From Sesamum alatum (Eukaryota; Streptophyta; Magnoliopsida; Lamiales; Pedaliaceae), in the NCBI GenBank assembly GCA_034509735.1, contig JACGWO010000011.1:22304979-22368978 (forward strand): a stretch of 64,000 nucleotides of DNA, read 5' to 3'. The notes under the pieces are model-generated. The model did not search any database. It was not told where the DNA came from and saw only the letters and a program-made list of their open reading frames with translations. Each line of letters opens with the position of its first letter. Within the stretch, counting starts at the first letter, position 1. Shown piece by piece: positions 1 through 10,478 of this stretch. A program made the translations under genes and the position numbers.

Positions 1-2049
1 CAGGCCATAGGGGAGCGATTAGGCTTGTCTTGGGATGAAACTCAATTTCAAGAACTACGAGCTTCACGAATATATAGTGTCATGAGAAAAAAGAAATTTT
101 TGTTGCTCTTAGATGATATTTGGGAAGGCCTTGATCTTGAAAAGATCGGGATTCCTATTCCCAGTAAGGAAAACAGAAGCAAAGTGGTTTTCACCACACG
201 CTCAATGGAAGTGTGCAGCTTTATGGATGCTGACTACAAGCTGAAGGTGGAGTTTCTTAATGAGAAGGAATCGTGGAAGCTCTTTCAACAAAAAGCTGGT
301 GGGAATGAGATCCTTAACTCACCTCTAATATTGGCTCATGCTCAGATAATCGTCAGAAAATGTGGAGGCCTTCCACTTGCTTTAGTCACCATAGGAAGGG
401 CAATGGCCAGCAAAAAGACGGAGGAGGAGTGGAGATATGCAGTAGAAGTGCTAAACAAGACTCCATCAGAAGTTCGAGGTATGGAAGATGTTTTTACACT
501 TCTAAAGTTCAGTTATGACAACCTTGACAATGATATTTTAAGGTTGTGCTTGTTGTACTGTTCTTTGTTTCCTGGAGATTATTTCATTGAGAAAGAACAG
601 TTAATTGAGTATTGGGTGGGAGAAGGGTTTTTGGATTGCTTGCAAAATGCCAATCTCCATATCGCAGGACATGCCATTATTGGAGCACTGAAAGTCGCAT
701 GCTTCTTGGAAACTGGTGAAGAGGAATCGCAAGTAAAGATTCACGATGTTGTCAGAAGTTTTGTCTTATGGATTGCGTCTGAGCATAGCAACAATGAGAA
801 GAAGTTCATAATGCAGGCAAGTGAAGGACTACTTGAAGCACCACGCGCTGAGAGCTGGAAAGGAGCAGAGAGAATGTCTTTAATGGATAATGAAATCACA
901 GATTTATCAGAAATACCTACTTGTCCCAACCTTTCGACCTTACTGCTCCAGTGGAACAATGGTCTGAGCAGAATCTCCGATGGTTTTTTCCAACACATGC
1001 CTGCACTCAAAGTTTTGGATTTATCCTTCACCAGCATCAAAGAGCTTCCAAAAAGTATTTGCAAATTGTCTGAGATTCACCATCTTGATCTATCAGGAAC
1101 AAAGTTGAGAACACTGCCAACAGAGTTGGGTTCTCTAAAAAACTTAAGGCATTTGAATATGCAGCGCAATCAGTATCTAAGAACGATTCCCCGTGAAGCA
1201 ATATCAGGGCTTTGTCAGTTGAGAGTCTTAAATTTTTACTACAGCTATTCTGCTTGGGAAATGCATGATTTTGATGTTTCTAGTGAATTGAAGCTCATGG
1301 ATTTGGAACGTCTAAAGAATCTCGACTCTCTGGGGATCACAATAACTGACATATCTGCTTTGAGCAGGGTCTCGCGCAGTAAATCTTTGCGAGAATGCAT
1401 ACAGTATTTATACATCAAAGAGTGTGACGGTCTATATAATTTGCCACTGTCACTCTATCCTGGCGATGGTGATAAATTACGGAGGCTTAGCATCAACAAT
1501 TGTACGGAATTGAGGCACTTGGAAATCAATGAGGCAGCCGGTCAGAAATGGCTGCCTAACCTAGAGATTCTTGCTCTTAACGGCCTTCCCAGCTTGACAT
1601 CGATATGGAAAAATAGGGTGAGTTATGGATGCCTTCTAAATCTTCGATGCGTTAATATTTGGCACTGCGAAAAGTTGAAGGACGTTTCTTGGATGCTGAG
1701 GCTCCCAAAGCTTGAAACGCTTTACATATTTTACTGTAAAGAAATGGAAGAAGTAATAAACGGGGAAGATGTAGCAGAGGAGGAGTACTTGAACGCATTT
1801 CCTAAGCTCAAAATTATGTCGATAAGAGATGTCCCCGAATTAACAAGCATATGTCGGAATACTATTTCTTTCCCTTGCCTGAAGAACATTGCTGTTATAG
1901 ATTGTCCCAAGTTGAGAAAGCTCCCATTCAAAGCTCACACTGTTTCTAAGTTGCCAACAGTCTATTGCTACAAGGGATGGTGGGATAATTTGGTATGGGA
2001 TGATGATGATACAAAACATACATTTCTTCCCTACTTCACTGCAGCTTGA
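1..2049 (+). CDS. CNL-type NB-ARC-LRR disease resistance protein, 3' part
   Basis: Intracellular immune receptor of the coiled-coil NLR class (RPS2/RPS5-like group). The frame is open from base 1, so the 5' end (coiled coil, P-loop) lies outside the window; 682 codons remain before the TGA at 2047-2049. In order I see kinase-2 (LLLLDDIWE, bases ~97-125), RNBS-B (VVFTTRS, ~184-204), the GLPL motif (CGGLPLAL, ~361-384), RNBS-D (CLLYCSLFPGDYF, ~547-585), and the MHD position reading IHD (738-746). Leucine-rich repeats follow from about base 880 to the end, including regular LxxLxLSxTxIxxLP repeats at 1010-1150 and the C-terminal irregular repeats usual for this class. There is no internal stop, so the visible part looks intact. 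Family functions (nucleotide-dependent switch, LRR sensing) come from general knowledge. The first methionine in this frame is not taken as a start because homology continues upstream of it. Confidence 0.93.
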   Translation, partial: QAIGERLGLSWDETQFQELRASRIYSVMRKKKFLLLLDDIWEGLDLEKIGIPIPSKENRSKVVFTTRSMEVCSFMDADYKLKVEFLNEKESWKLFQQKAGGNEILNSPLILAHAQIIVRKCGGLPLALVTIGRAMASKKTEEEWRYAVEVLNKTPSEVRGMEDVFTLLKFSYDNLDNDILRLCLLYCSLFPGDYFIEKEQLIEYWVGEGFLDCLQNANLHIAGHAIIGALKVACFLETGEEESQVKIHDVVRSFVLWIASEHSNNEKKFIMQASEGLLEAPRAESWKGAERMSLMDNEITDLSEIPTCPNLSTLLLQWNNGLSRISDGFFQHMPALKVLDLSFTSIKELPKSICKLSEIHHLDLSGTKLRTLPTELGSLKNLRHLNMQRNQYLRTIPREAISGLCQLRVLNFYYSYSAWEMHDFDVSSELKLMDLERLKNLDSLGITITDISALSRVSRSKSLRECIQYLYIKECDGLYNLPLSLYPGDGDKLRRLSINNCTELRHLEINEAAGQKWLPNLEILALNGLPSLTSIWKNRVSYGCLLNLRCVNIWHCEKLKDVSWMLRLPKLETLYIFYCKEMEEVINGEDVAEEEYLNAFPKLKIMSIRDVPELTSICRNTISFPCLKNIAVIDCPKLRKLPFKAHTVSKLPTVYCYKGWWDNLVWDDDDTKHTFLPYFTAA

Positions 2050-2793
2050 TGGAGAGCAGCGTATGGCTGTGAGGGTACGTCTTTTTTTCTCAATGATTTC
2101 GGTCTAACTAAGCAGGAATTCCTCATATGAAAATTGCTCTGGAATCTCTACAAAATTTTCACCGGATGGTGTTTGGTTCTATTGTCATGCTTGAAGTAAC
2201 TTGGGGTTGTTTTTACTATTTATAGGGTAAATTACAGCCACCTCCCCTAAGGTTTGACATAATTACAAATACCCCTCGTTGTTTGACAAATTACAATACT
2301 ATTTTGTCCTTAAATTTTTAGTTAAAATTGTGGAAAAATCAATCGAGGTAAATTGAATTATTGCTCCTCTGTGTAAAAAACTTGGGAATGCTGATTGAAT
2401 TAGTTAATGTGGTCATATTTGTTTCCTTTTTATTGTCAGTGGTGTGCCGTCTATGTATTACTAAAAGTATATATTAAGATTGAAAATTATATAAACAAAA
2501 CAAATATATTCTTATTTATTTTGAAATAGTTGAAAATTGAAAACTGAAAATGAAAGTAAAATTAAGGTTGATGCTGGTGAGTCACCTGTTAAATAATTTA
2601 GTACTTGATATAGTTATTAGAAGAAAGAAAGAAAACTAGTAGTTGACTGGAGGAAAGTTATTTAGCCTATTTTGTATTCACAGTAAATATGAAATCATGC
2701 TCCCTTTCTGATTGGTCATTTTACTATTATGCCTCATATAAGACAAAGGTTCATGTCAAATGCAATTTTATATCGTATCCACTATAATGTTTA
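2050..2793. other. 3' flank of the NLR gene with a MITE fragment
   Basis: AT-rich non-coding DNA. Bases 2225-2400 are the left half of the short MULE-like MITE family seen many times in this window (starts GGGTAAATTACAGCC, then a TTTGACATAATTAC motif); its right end is missing, so it is a truncated copy. Nothing else is recognised. Confidence 0.6.
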
Positions 2794-3079
2794 GGTCCCG
2801 TTTATTTTAATAATCGTATTAAATGAGTGATATGATTATTTTAAACTAAATGTCTGATTAAAAAGTATAAATTGTAAGTTATTTACTTAAGTAAGAATGA
2901 CTGTATTATTCTTAGGAATAAGTTATACCACCTCCTTTGATGATATGATTTATGCAACCGAAACAATAAATAATATAAGGATTTGGTTTTTATACTGACC
3001 CCCTTACAGTAAAGTAAATATTATATTAATCTATACTAATTTGTTTATTCAAGCTAATATACTAAAGTAAACGAGGCCC
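2794..3079. mobile_element. Tourist-like MITE
   Basis: The ends are inverted repeats: GGTCCCGTTTATTTTAAT on the left, and on the right the complement of GGCCTCGTTTACTTTAGT. About 286 bp, AT-rich, no coding capacity. TA lies on both sides, as expected for PIF/Tourist or Stowaway elements, although a clean 3-bp TWA duplication is not visible. Superfamily assignment is an inference from the terminal sequence. Confidence 0.55.
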
Positions 3080-3386
3080 TAGGGTATGATACCAGAAACA
3101 TAAAAAATCAAGCTAACAGAAAATCATGTGGTTTTAGAGATGAAGTTACCCTCTGATATGGGAATTATGCTTATTGGGCAAAGCAACCGAGGGATTACTT
3201 TTCAAATTCTCACGAACTCGTTTCTTATTTCTGTCATTGGTCTTGCAACTTCAGAAAAATATGGTTTATAGTTTCTGTCCATTGGTCTTTCAGGAAATTA
3301 CATGTTCATTGTTCTACATTGGAAGGATCTTTTTAAACAACGAAGAAGAAGATGGGTAGTTTTGAAGAAAAAATTACCAGGGCCAA

Positions 3387-4140
3387 TCAAAGTGTACAAT
3401 GGGCCAGGATGACTTAGGATCAATACGGATCAACCTGAAAAAGCTCGATTTGGGCCTTTAAATGAGCTTCAATTGGGTTCATTTTTAAACTCAAGCCCAA
3501 TCTATGAACCGGCCCAATTGAGGTTCGGACCAGGCCCGAATGTGCCTTTTTTTTCTAATGGAATTGATGTGTTTTTTTTTTAATAATTATTTAAATTTAT
3601 GGTTGTCTTATGAAATAAATAAATAATAAATTAAATAATACAAACTTATAACTAGGAAAAGTAATAGTTAAAACTATGTAATGAAGTTAAATAATAATTT
3701 GACTAACAAGATTACAATAATAACTTAGATAATAATAAATTCAAAAAGGATCTAAAATAAATTTTGAACAATAATAAAATAAGAGTATTAATGAATTAAT
3801 GCACTAAAATTTTAGAAGTAGAACAATAAATATAAAAAAGTTTTAGAGTTTAAAAAGTATAAAAATCTAATAGAATAGTTGACTTAAAATAATAAAATAA
3901 AAATTATATGCTATGTATTATCAAAAGAAAAAAGAAGAAGAAGAATAACCCAGCAGGCCCAACACAAGACCAAGTTGTCCTGGGCCACTGGGCTGGGTTA
4001 GTCCTAAGTATAAATACCTGGGACCGGCCCAGGACCAACCTAGTTCCAAGCGGGCCTGGACTGAATCAACATAATTTTTTATTGGGTTAATCCAATTTTG
4101 GGCGCCGAATTGACCCAACTCAGCTCACTGTGCATCTTGA
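3387..4140. mobile_element. Non-autonomous hAT-like element, copy A
   Basis: Ends are imperfect inverted repeats (TCAAAGTGTACAATGGGCC and the complement of TCAAGATGCACAGTGAGC). GC-rich outer ~150 bp on each side rich in GGGCC/GGCCC words, with an AT-rich core. Closely related to the element at 4201-5235, 60 bp away. No matching 8-bp flanking duplication is visible, so the flanks have decayed or the copy was rearranged. Short reading frames here are fortuitous. Confidence 0.6.
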
Positions 4141-4200
4141 GGATCATACCTCTAGCGCAGTCAAGAGGAGAAATGAAAGATGGTGAGAGAATGTCACAAG

Positions 4201-5235
4201 TCAAGGTGCACAGTGGGTCGGGCCGGCCCAGGACAGACACGGACCAGTCCCGAAATGCCCGGCTTAGGATCAACCCACTATTGTTCATGATCGGTCTTGG
4301 GGTGGTCCTGGGCTTTTGAATGGGCCCAAATTGGGCTCATTTTTAAATTCAAGCACAGCCCTTGAACAACCCATTTGAGGCCCAACCCAGGACCGGGCCA
4401 GGACTGTTTGGGCCTATTTATTTTTTCCCCCTTATTATTCATATTTGTTATATTATTTTTTTGATTAATTATTATATTAGTTTTTTAAACACGATACATT
4501 AGAACATTTTGGAAAAAGTTCTTCTTCCTCTAATGTTAGTTCTACTCCTTCTCATTTTTCTAGAAGGCCTTTCCCAAACCCTTCTATTATGAATAGAATA
4601 CTTAAATAGACCACTAGAAACTTTTCAATGCCATCACCTCAAACATCGATTTTGAAGGATTATATTATCCATGCGGACAATATCGGTATAAAAAAGGATA
4701 GTCAAATATGTATGAATGGGAGATAATTCCCAAATAATTTTTTGTAATATGTATTATATGTTCTTTAATATTTATAGTTAATTTTCTTTTTATTTATTTC
4801 CCCTTTTCAATTCCACATGTAAATTTTTACATTCAATTTAATAAATTTGGGAGGTATTATTTTGAACAATTACTTAAATTTATGATTATCTTATGAATAG
4901 ATAAATTAATGTACGAAAAAGATAGAAGTATAACAGTAAAAATAGTAATATCAACTTAGAAGAATAAAATAAAAATTACCATAAATTATTAAAAAAATAA
5001 TAATTAGCTTAATTGGGTCGGACCACTAACCCATCCCAATAGGCCCAGTCCAAGCCCAGACCAGGACCAGGTGGTCCTGGTCCACTGGGCTAGGCTGGTC
5101 CCAGGTATTGGTAGTTGGAACCGGCCTAGGATCGGCTCGGTCCCAAGCGGGCCTAGTCCAAATCAACCCATTTTTTTATTGAGTTATTTCGATCCTGGGC
5201 GGGGTTGGACCAACTCGGCCCATTGTACATCTTGA
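4201..5235. mobile_element. Non-autonomous hAT element, copy B, with perfect 8-bp TSD
   Basis: Inverted ends TCAAGGTGCACAGTGGGTCG and the complement of TCAAGATGTACAATGGGCCG. Immediately outside both ends is the same 8-mer GTCACAAG (4193-4200 and 5236-5243), the hallmark of hAT insertion. Outer parts are GC-rich with repeated GGGCC words, the middle is AT-rich. A stretch near 4510-4700 has a weak serine-rich coding look but has stops and no hAT transposase motif that I recognise, so the element is scored as non-autonomous. Confidence 0.82.
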
Positions 5236-5855
5236 GTCACAAGTCAAAAAGAGTGTGGAGTGCATTAATTGCACCCGACAAGGTTGTTTGGAAATTTTAT
5301 AAGAAAAATGGACAAAATCAATTTCCTAACAAAAAGTAGGAGAAATTATTTAAATAATATTAAAAATTAAAAAAAAATCAAAATAATGCACTTTGAAAGT
5401 TTTTAAAAAATTAGGCGAAATCGAGATTAGAAATCTTGGTTTTTGACATTTTTTAAAAAAAATAAAAAATCATTGACAATTGAAAAAAAAACATTAAAAA
5501 TGGCTGAGAAATCAGTGGTATTTCTGAGCCGCTGACATCAGCGCTTACCTTTTGTATAGTTAGTTTTCATTTTGTTCTTTTGTTTTGTGTTTTATAATGA
5601 ATAGGTTTTAGTTATTATTAGTAATTTAATTCTTGTTCAATAATATATTTACTATTTTACTTATATTATGTATAAAAAATTGATAAAAATAATATTAAAT
5701 GTGTTTATTAATATTGTGTATAGAGAATTAAATACAATGTGTGACTTTCCTCGAAATAACGACACCATTCAAATTTTTAATAAATTTATATTAATTATAT
5801 AAAAGAAACCCATTTTTTACTCACAAATGACAGTTAATGACACCGTTACACTATT
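5236..5855. other. AT-rich intergenic DNA
   Basis: No gene seen. Bases ~5650-5770 are an approximate inverted copy of ~7285-7440 (shared words such as GTGTTTATTAATATTGT and GTGACTTTCCTCG/GTGACTTTACTTG), so this stretch may be one arm of a larger, older foldback structure surrounding the element at 5865-6650. Confidence 0.4.
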
Positions 5856-5864
5856 TTTTTGTAA

Positions 5865-6650
5865 GGGTTAAATACAATTATCACCCCTCAAGTATCCACC
5901 CTACATCAGTTACCCCCTAAAGTATTAAAACCTTCAAAAAAACCCCCGACCTTCTAACACCTTTAATTTTGAAGTTCAGAAAGTCCATTTTACCCTTACT
6001 AAAAAATGATTTATGAAAAAAAAATTAAAGTGATTTTTAAAATACTAAAACCACCTTTTTTTTAAGTTTTATGTAATTTTATTTTCACTTGTTCATCGAA
6101 CTCTTTTTATTTGTATAGTTCTAAAGTATTTGGAGCTCATTTTATTTTAGTTTCACTTATTTGTCAAACCAAGTTAAAAAAATTTATACACTCATATAAT
6201 TTCCATATATATATAAATATATATTAATTGTATATTTTCTTATTAGCTCATGATCAGCTCTTTCGGTTTATTAATTGTATATTTGTTTAAGTAAATATAT
6301 ATATATATATGCAAGTATAAATTTATTTTTAATTTGGTTTGACAAATAAGAGAAACTAAAATAAAATAAGCTCCAAATACTTTAGAATTAAAAAATAAAA
6401 AGAGCTCGATGAACAAGTGAAAATAAAATTAGATAAAACTTAAAAAAAGAATGGTTTTGGTATTTTAAAAATTCTTTTAATTTTTTCTTTCATAAATCAA
6501 TTTCGAGTAAGGGTAAAATGGATTTTTTGAACTTCAAAATTAAAGGTGTTAGAAGGTCAGGGTTTTTTTTTTTTTTTTTGAAGGTTTTAATACTTTAGGG
6601 GGGTAATTGATGTAGGGTAGATACTTCAGGGGTGGTTTTGTATTTATCCC
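5865..6650. mobile_element. Foldback (hairpin) MULE-like element with 9-bp TSD
   Basis: The two halves are long inverted repeats of each other, with arms of roughly 330-350 bp and only a short AT-rich spacer near 6200-6300. The left end GGGTTAAATACAATTATC mirrors the right end (complement of GGGATAAATACAAAACC). The same 9-mer TTTTTGTAA flanks both sides (5856-5864, 6651-6659), typical of Mutator-like insertion. No coding capacity; a transcript through it would form a long hairpin. Confidence 0.82.
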
Positions 6651-6659
6651 TTTTTGTAA

Positions 6660-7783
6660 TTTCAAAAATAATCCTCAACTGATATGATAACTATTTTATT
6701 CAACTTTTCAAAATTTATATTAATTGATAAATTAGTTTTTTCTTTCTTTCCTTCTTCTTTTTTAATGTGATGTATTAGTTTCTATATTTTACATTTATTT
6801 ATAATATATTTTAAAGTGTAAAAAATTATTTAATATATCCACGCAGGAACGATATGCCATGACGGCTAATAATTAATAATAAAAATTTGAGGTTGGGTGT
6901 GTTTTCTTCATATTTACTATATGTCATTATAATTAAATCAAAATATTACGTGACTTTACTAACCATTAATTATTATTTAATACTATTTAATTAATAGTTA
7001 GTAATATAATAAAAAATAATAATAACTAAATATTATTTGATTTATAAAAAATATGAAAAATATATAAAATTAACATGTATAATGAAAGGTAAAATGTATA
7101 TAAAGAAAACATGAGAAACAAATAAAAACGTGAAAAGTAAAATTTAGTTCATGTGATACTAGTGTATTATAAGAATAGTGAATCATTGATTTGAAGATTC
7201 ATGTACAAATGGGCATTAAGTTAAAAATAATTATTATTATTAGAATGTATTTTTATATAAAAACATAAATTGTTAAAAAAAATTGATAGGTGTTTGGTAC
7301 TTCAAGTAAAGTCACGCAATATAATTGCTGTCAATTTTTTGTATACAATATTAATAAACACATAATATTATTTTTGTCAATTCTTTATACACAATATTAA
7401 TAAAAATACTAAATTTATTATTAAATAAGAATTATTTTTTAATTAAAAATATAATAATAATTAATTTATAAAATTACATATTAATTAATATATATTTAAC
7501 TCAGATGATATTTAAAAGAAAACATAATTAAAAAAATATAGTCCTGGTCCTAAAGAAAGAATTATAAATTCGACATAGATTGAAAAATGATGTTTATCAA
7601 ATTTTAAACATTATAAAATGAGAGTATCAAATTGTAAAATTTTGATACTATAAAGGGCTAACTTGCAACAATTCACATTATCACTCGAATATTAAAATCA
7701 GTGCCTTTTTACAGGAAAAATAGAAGGTAGAAGTTAGTCATGTCTCCACACCACCTAATTTCATGAATGATATAAAACAAATA
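6660..7783. other. AT-rich intergenic DNA
   Basis: No gene or clear element end seen. Contains the right partner (about 7285-7440) of the approximate inverted repeat that begins near 5650. Confidence 0.4.
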
Positions 7784-8953
7784 GGGTAAATTATAGTCAC
7801 ATCTCCTAAAATTTGATATAATTACAAATATTTTTTCATTGTTTGAAAAATTATAAATACCTCCTCTGAGGTTTGTAATTTTTAATCAGATGTTTAATTG
7901 ACCATTTTGCCCTTGAATTTTTAATTAAAATTGTAGAAAAATCAATTGAGGCAAATTGCATATTACTCCTATATGTAGAAAACTTAAGAAACCTCTCATT
8001 GCGCATTGTAGTCTAAAAAAATTCTAATTTTCTTTTAAAGAATAATTGCATTAAATATTTATTTTAAAATATATCAAATCGTACTAAGTTGTTGATTAAG
8101 CTTGTTTTTAGATAATATAAACTAAAATACCATATTTTAATATCATCTAAAACTAAAATATGAGATATTGACTAATAATTCTAATATATGACAAATTTTG
8201 AAATAAAAGTATTTTGTTGTAGTAGATATTGAAATTATAATGATAAAATTCATATGCATTATATTAAATATTTATTTACAAAATAATTATCAAATCAAAC
8301 TAAATTATTGATTAAGCTTGTTTTTAGATAATATAAACTAAAATACCATATTTTAATGTCATCTAAAACTGAAATATGAGTTATTGACTAATAATTCTAA
8401 TATATGATGAATTTTGAAATAAATACATTGTTCGGGGTGGATTTTAAATTATAACAATAAAATGCATATGCATTATACTAAATATTCATTTACAAAAGAA
8501 ATATCAAAACTTACTAAAATGTTGCTTAAGCTTGTTTTTCAACAATATAAATAAGAATACCATATTTTATTATTTATAAAATTAAAATAAAAGATATATT
8601 GGTTAATAGCTTTAATATATAGTGAATTTTTAATATAAACTTGATATAATATTGAAATGTACTTAAATATATAAAAATATGTATAAATAAAAAAAATTGA
8701 AAAAAAGAGTGTGAGCTCGCGAGCTTACGAATACAAATAGTTGAGCTCGAGCTCGGACTCGAGCCGGCTCAACTCAACTTGCAACCCTAATTCAAACTCA
8801 GAAGAGCGTTTTGGTCAGTTCACCATAAAAATTAATGGAAATGGGTTGTTTGTTAGACGGTTATAAACCTCAGGAGGGTATTGTAATTTTTCTAACAACA
8901 AAGGGGTATTTATAATTATGACAAATCCTAAAAAAAATAGCTATAATTTACCC
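7784..8953. mobile_element. Large MULE-like MITE with internal triple repeat
   Basis: Ends GGGTAAATTATAGTCAC and the complement of GGGTAAATTATAGCTAT belong to the short MULE-like family of this window. The flanking 9-mers AAACAAATA and AAACAATAA match at 7 of 9 positions, an eroded duplication. The interior (about 8040-8640) holds three direct copies of a ~210-bp AT-rich unit containing TTGATTAAGCTTGTTTTTAG. Bases 8708-8795 hold a GAGCTCGAGCTCGG-type hAT MITE end. Non-coding. Confidence 0.65.
8041..8640. repeat. Three tandem copies of a ~210-bp AT-rich unit
   Basis: Units begin near 8041, 8256 and 8466. The first two are nearly identical over AAGCTTGTTTTTAGATAATA and the following CTAATAATTCTAATATATGA; the third is more diverged. 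They lie wholly inside the MITE at 7784-8953. Confidence 0.65.
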
Positions 8954-9269
8954 AAACAATAATAAGTTCTGACTTTAGAAGATCGGGTAGTTATCTAGGC
9001 CGACTGGTAATTTCCCACTCCATTATTTCTCATTTAGTGAGTGTAATTGCCTGCTAATATTCTCCTAACGTCATCAAATAGTATTTAACTTAACTAAAAA
9101 AATGAAGTGAAATATTATTCTCCTCCTTTCATAGTGTTATCTATACTATTATAATTTTTTTTTTTTTTGTTGATATCAATTTTTGGATACTCAAATTTAC
9201 CCTTTAATTCATTTTTCCTTAAAAAAATTGATCAGAATAGTAATTTTAATGCTTTTTTAATAAAATATA

Positions 9270-10128
9270 CGGATAATTACTTCTCCTCCCTTGAGGTTTG
9301 GTGTAATTACACGTAGATACCCTGTGGCTTGAGAAATTACACCTTGTACCCTTACTTTTATTTTCATCTAACAAATAGACTCTTCAATTAATAAAATTGA
9401 CAAAATTTGTTGACATCAAACAGAAAAATTGAATAAAATTTCATTTTTGCCATTGGTTGGCTTATTGCAAGTCAAATAAATATATTTTTGATCAAACTAC
9501 CCTTATATATTTCACACACTTATGCATGAGAGTTTGTTCTTATAATTAAATCAAATCATAAGAGTAAATAGTTGATATATTTAATATATTTAAAGTATTG
9601 TTATATTAAATAATTATTAATTAATAAATAAATTAGATCGGTCAACATAAATTTAGCTCGTAACATATATATACACTATTTTTTTTATTTCGAATATATT
9701 TATACACTATAAAACTATATATATACACACATTATATTATGTAATTTAACTAAATATTTAGAAGATATATGTTTTGATAACCCAATCGTAAACACATATC
9801 ACTATGATAACATAAATATAGAATTTACATCCATTGTATATTTTAATAATAGCAAAAATATTTCCTACAATTTTGTCTTTTTAGTCTAAAGCGTTTGTTC
9901 ATTTCTACACATATAGGACGCCAATTTTATATTTTTAGTTTTTCAAATTTTCATGTTCTTTTTTATTTCTTTTTACCCACGTATTATGGGTAGAAAGGTA
10001 AATTGATTACTTTTGTTAGGGGGTCTCGACATCTTTTATAATCAGAGATACTAAATATAATTTTTTAAACTACGGAGAATCTATGTGTAATTATACTAAA
10101 CTTTAGGGGAGGGGAGTGTAATTATACC
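9270..10128. mobile_element. MULE-like MITE upstream of NMT1
   Basis: Long imperfect inverted ends (CGGATAATTACTTCTCCTCC on the left; the right end is the complement of GGTATAATTACACTCCCCTC) with a further ~90 bp of degenerate inverted homology. A perfect 9-mer TAAAATATA flanks it (9261-9269, 10129-10137). No coding capacity. Its right edge is about 350 bp from the NMT1 start codon, so it probably forms part of the upstream region of that gene. Confidence 0.75.
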
Positions 10129-10300
10129 TAAAATATATTTGCAAATCCCAAATCTCTAGTCTTCACTTTAAGAACATTGAAATTAGTGTAGTTGGCTTTC
10201 TCTACTCTGCTCGTATGAAGAAGCCCTAGCGTAATTACCAGTGTAATAAGTCTTCTCTTACTCTGTGCTCATTCAAACTTCACTCTTGGAACCCGAAAAT

Positions 10301-10439
10301 GTAAGTTCTTGATATGTATCTCATTACATTGTTGCTATTACTTCTCCTTGTATGTGATTATTGCGTTTGATTGCTCCATTCTTCAGTTGTTGAGCCGAAT
10401 TATTGCTTTTTGCTGTGTGTTCTCTGTCAAAATTTTCAG
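10301..10439 (+). other. Probable 5'-UTR intron of NMT1
   Basis: A good donor (AAAAT|GTAAGTTCT) and a pyrimidine-rich acceptor (AAAATTTTCAG|T) bracket 139 bases ending 39 bases before the NMT1 ATG. It contains several upstream ATGs that splicing would remove. Predicted from sequence only. Confidence 0.5.
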
Positions 10440-10478
10440 TGCCTAGAGTGAGACCCTTGTTTATTTACAGTTTTTGAA

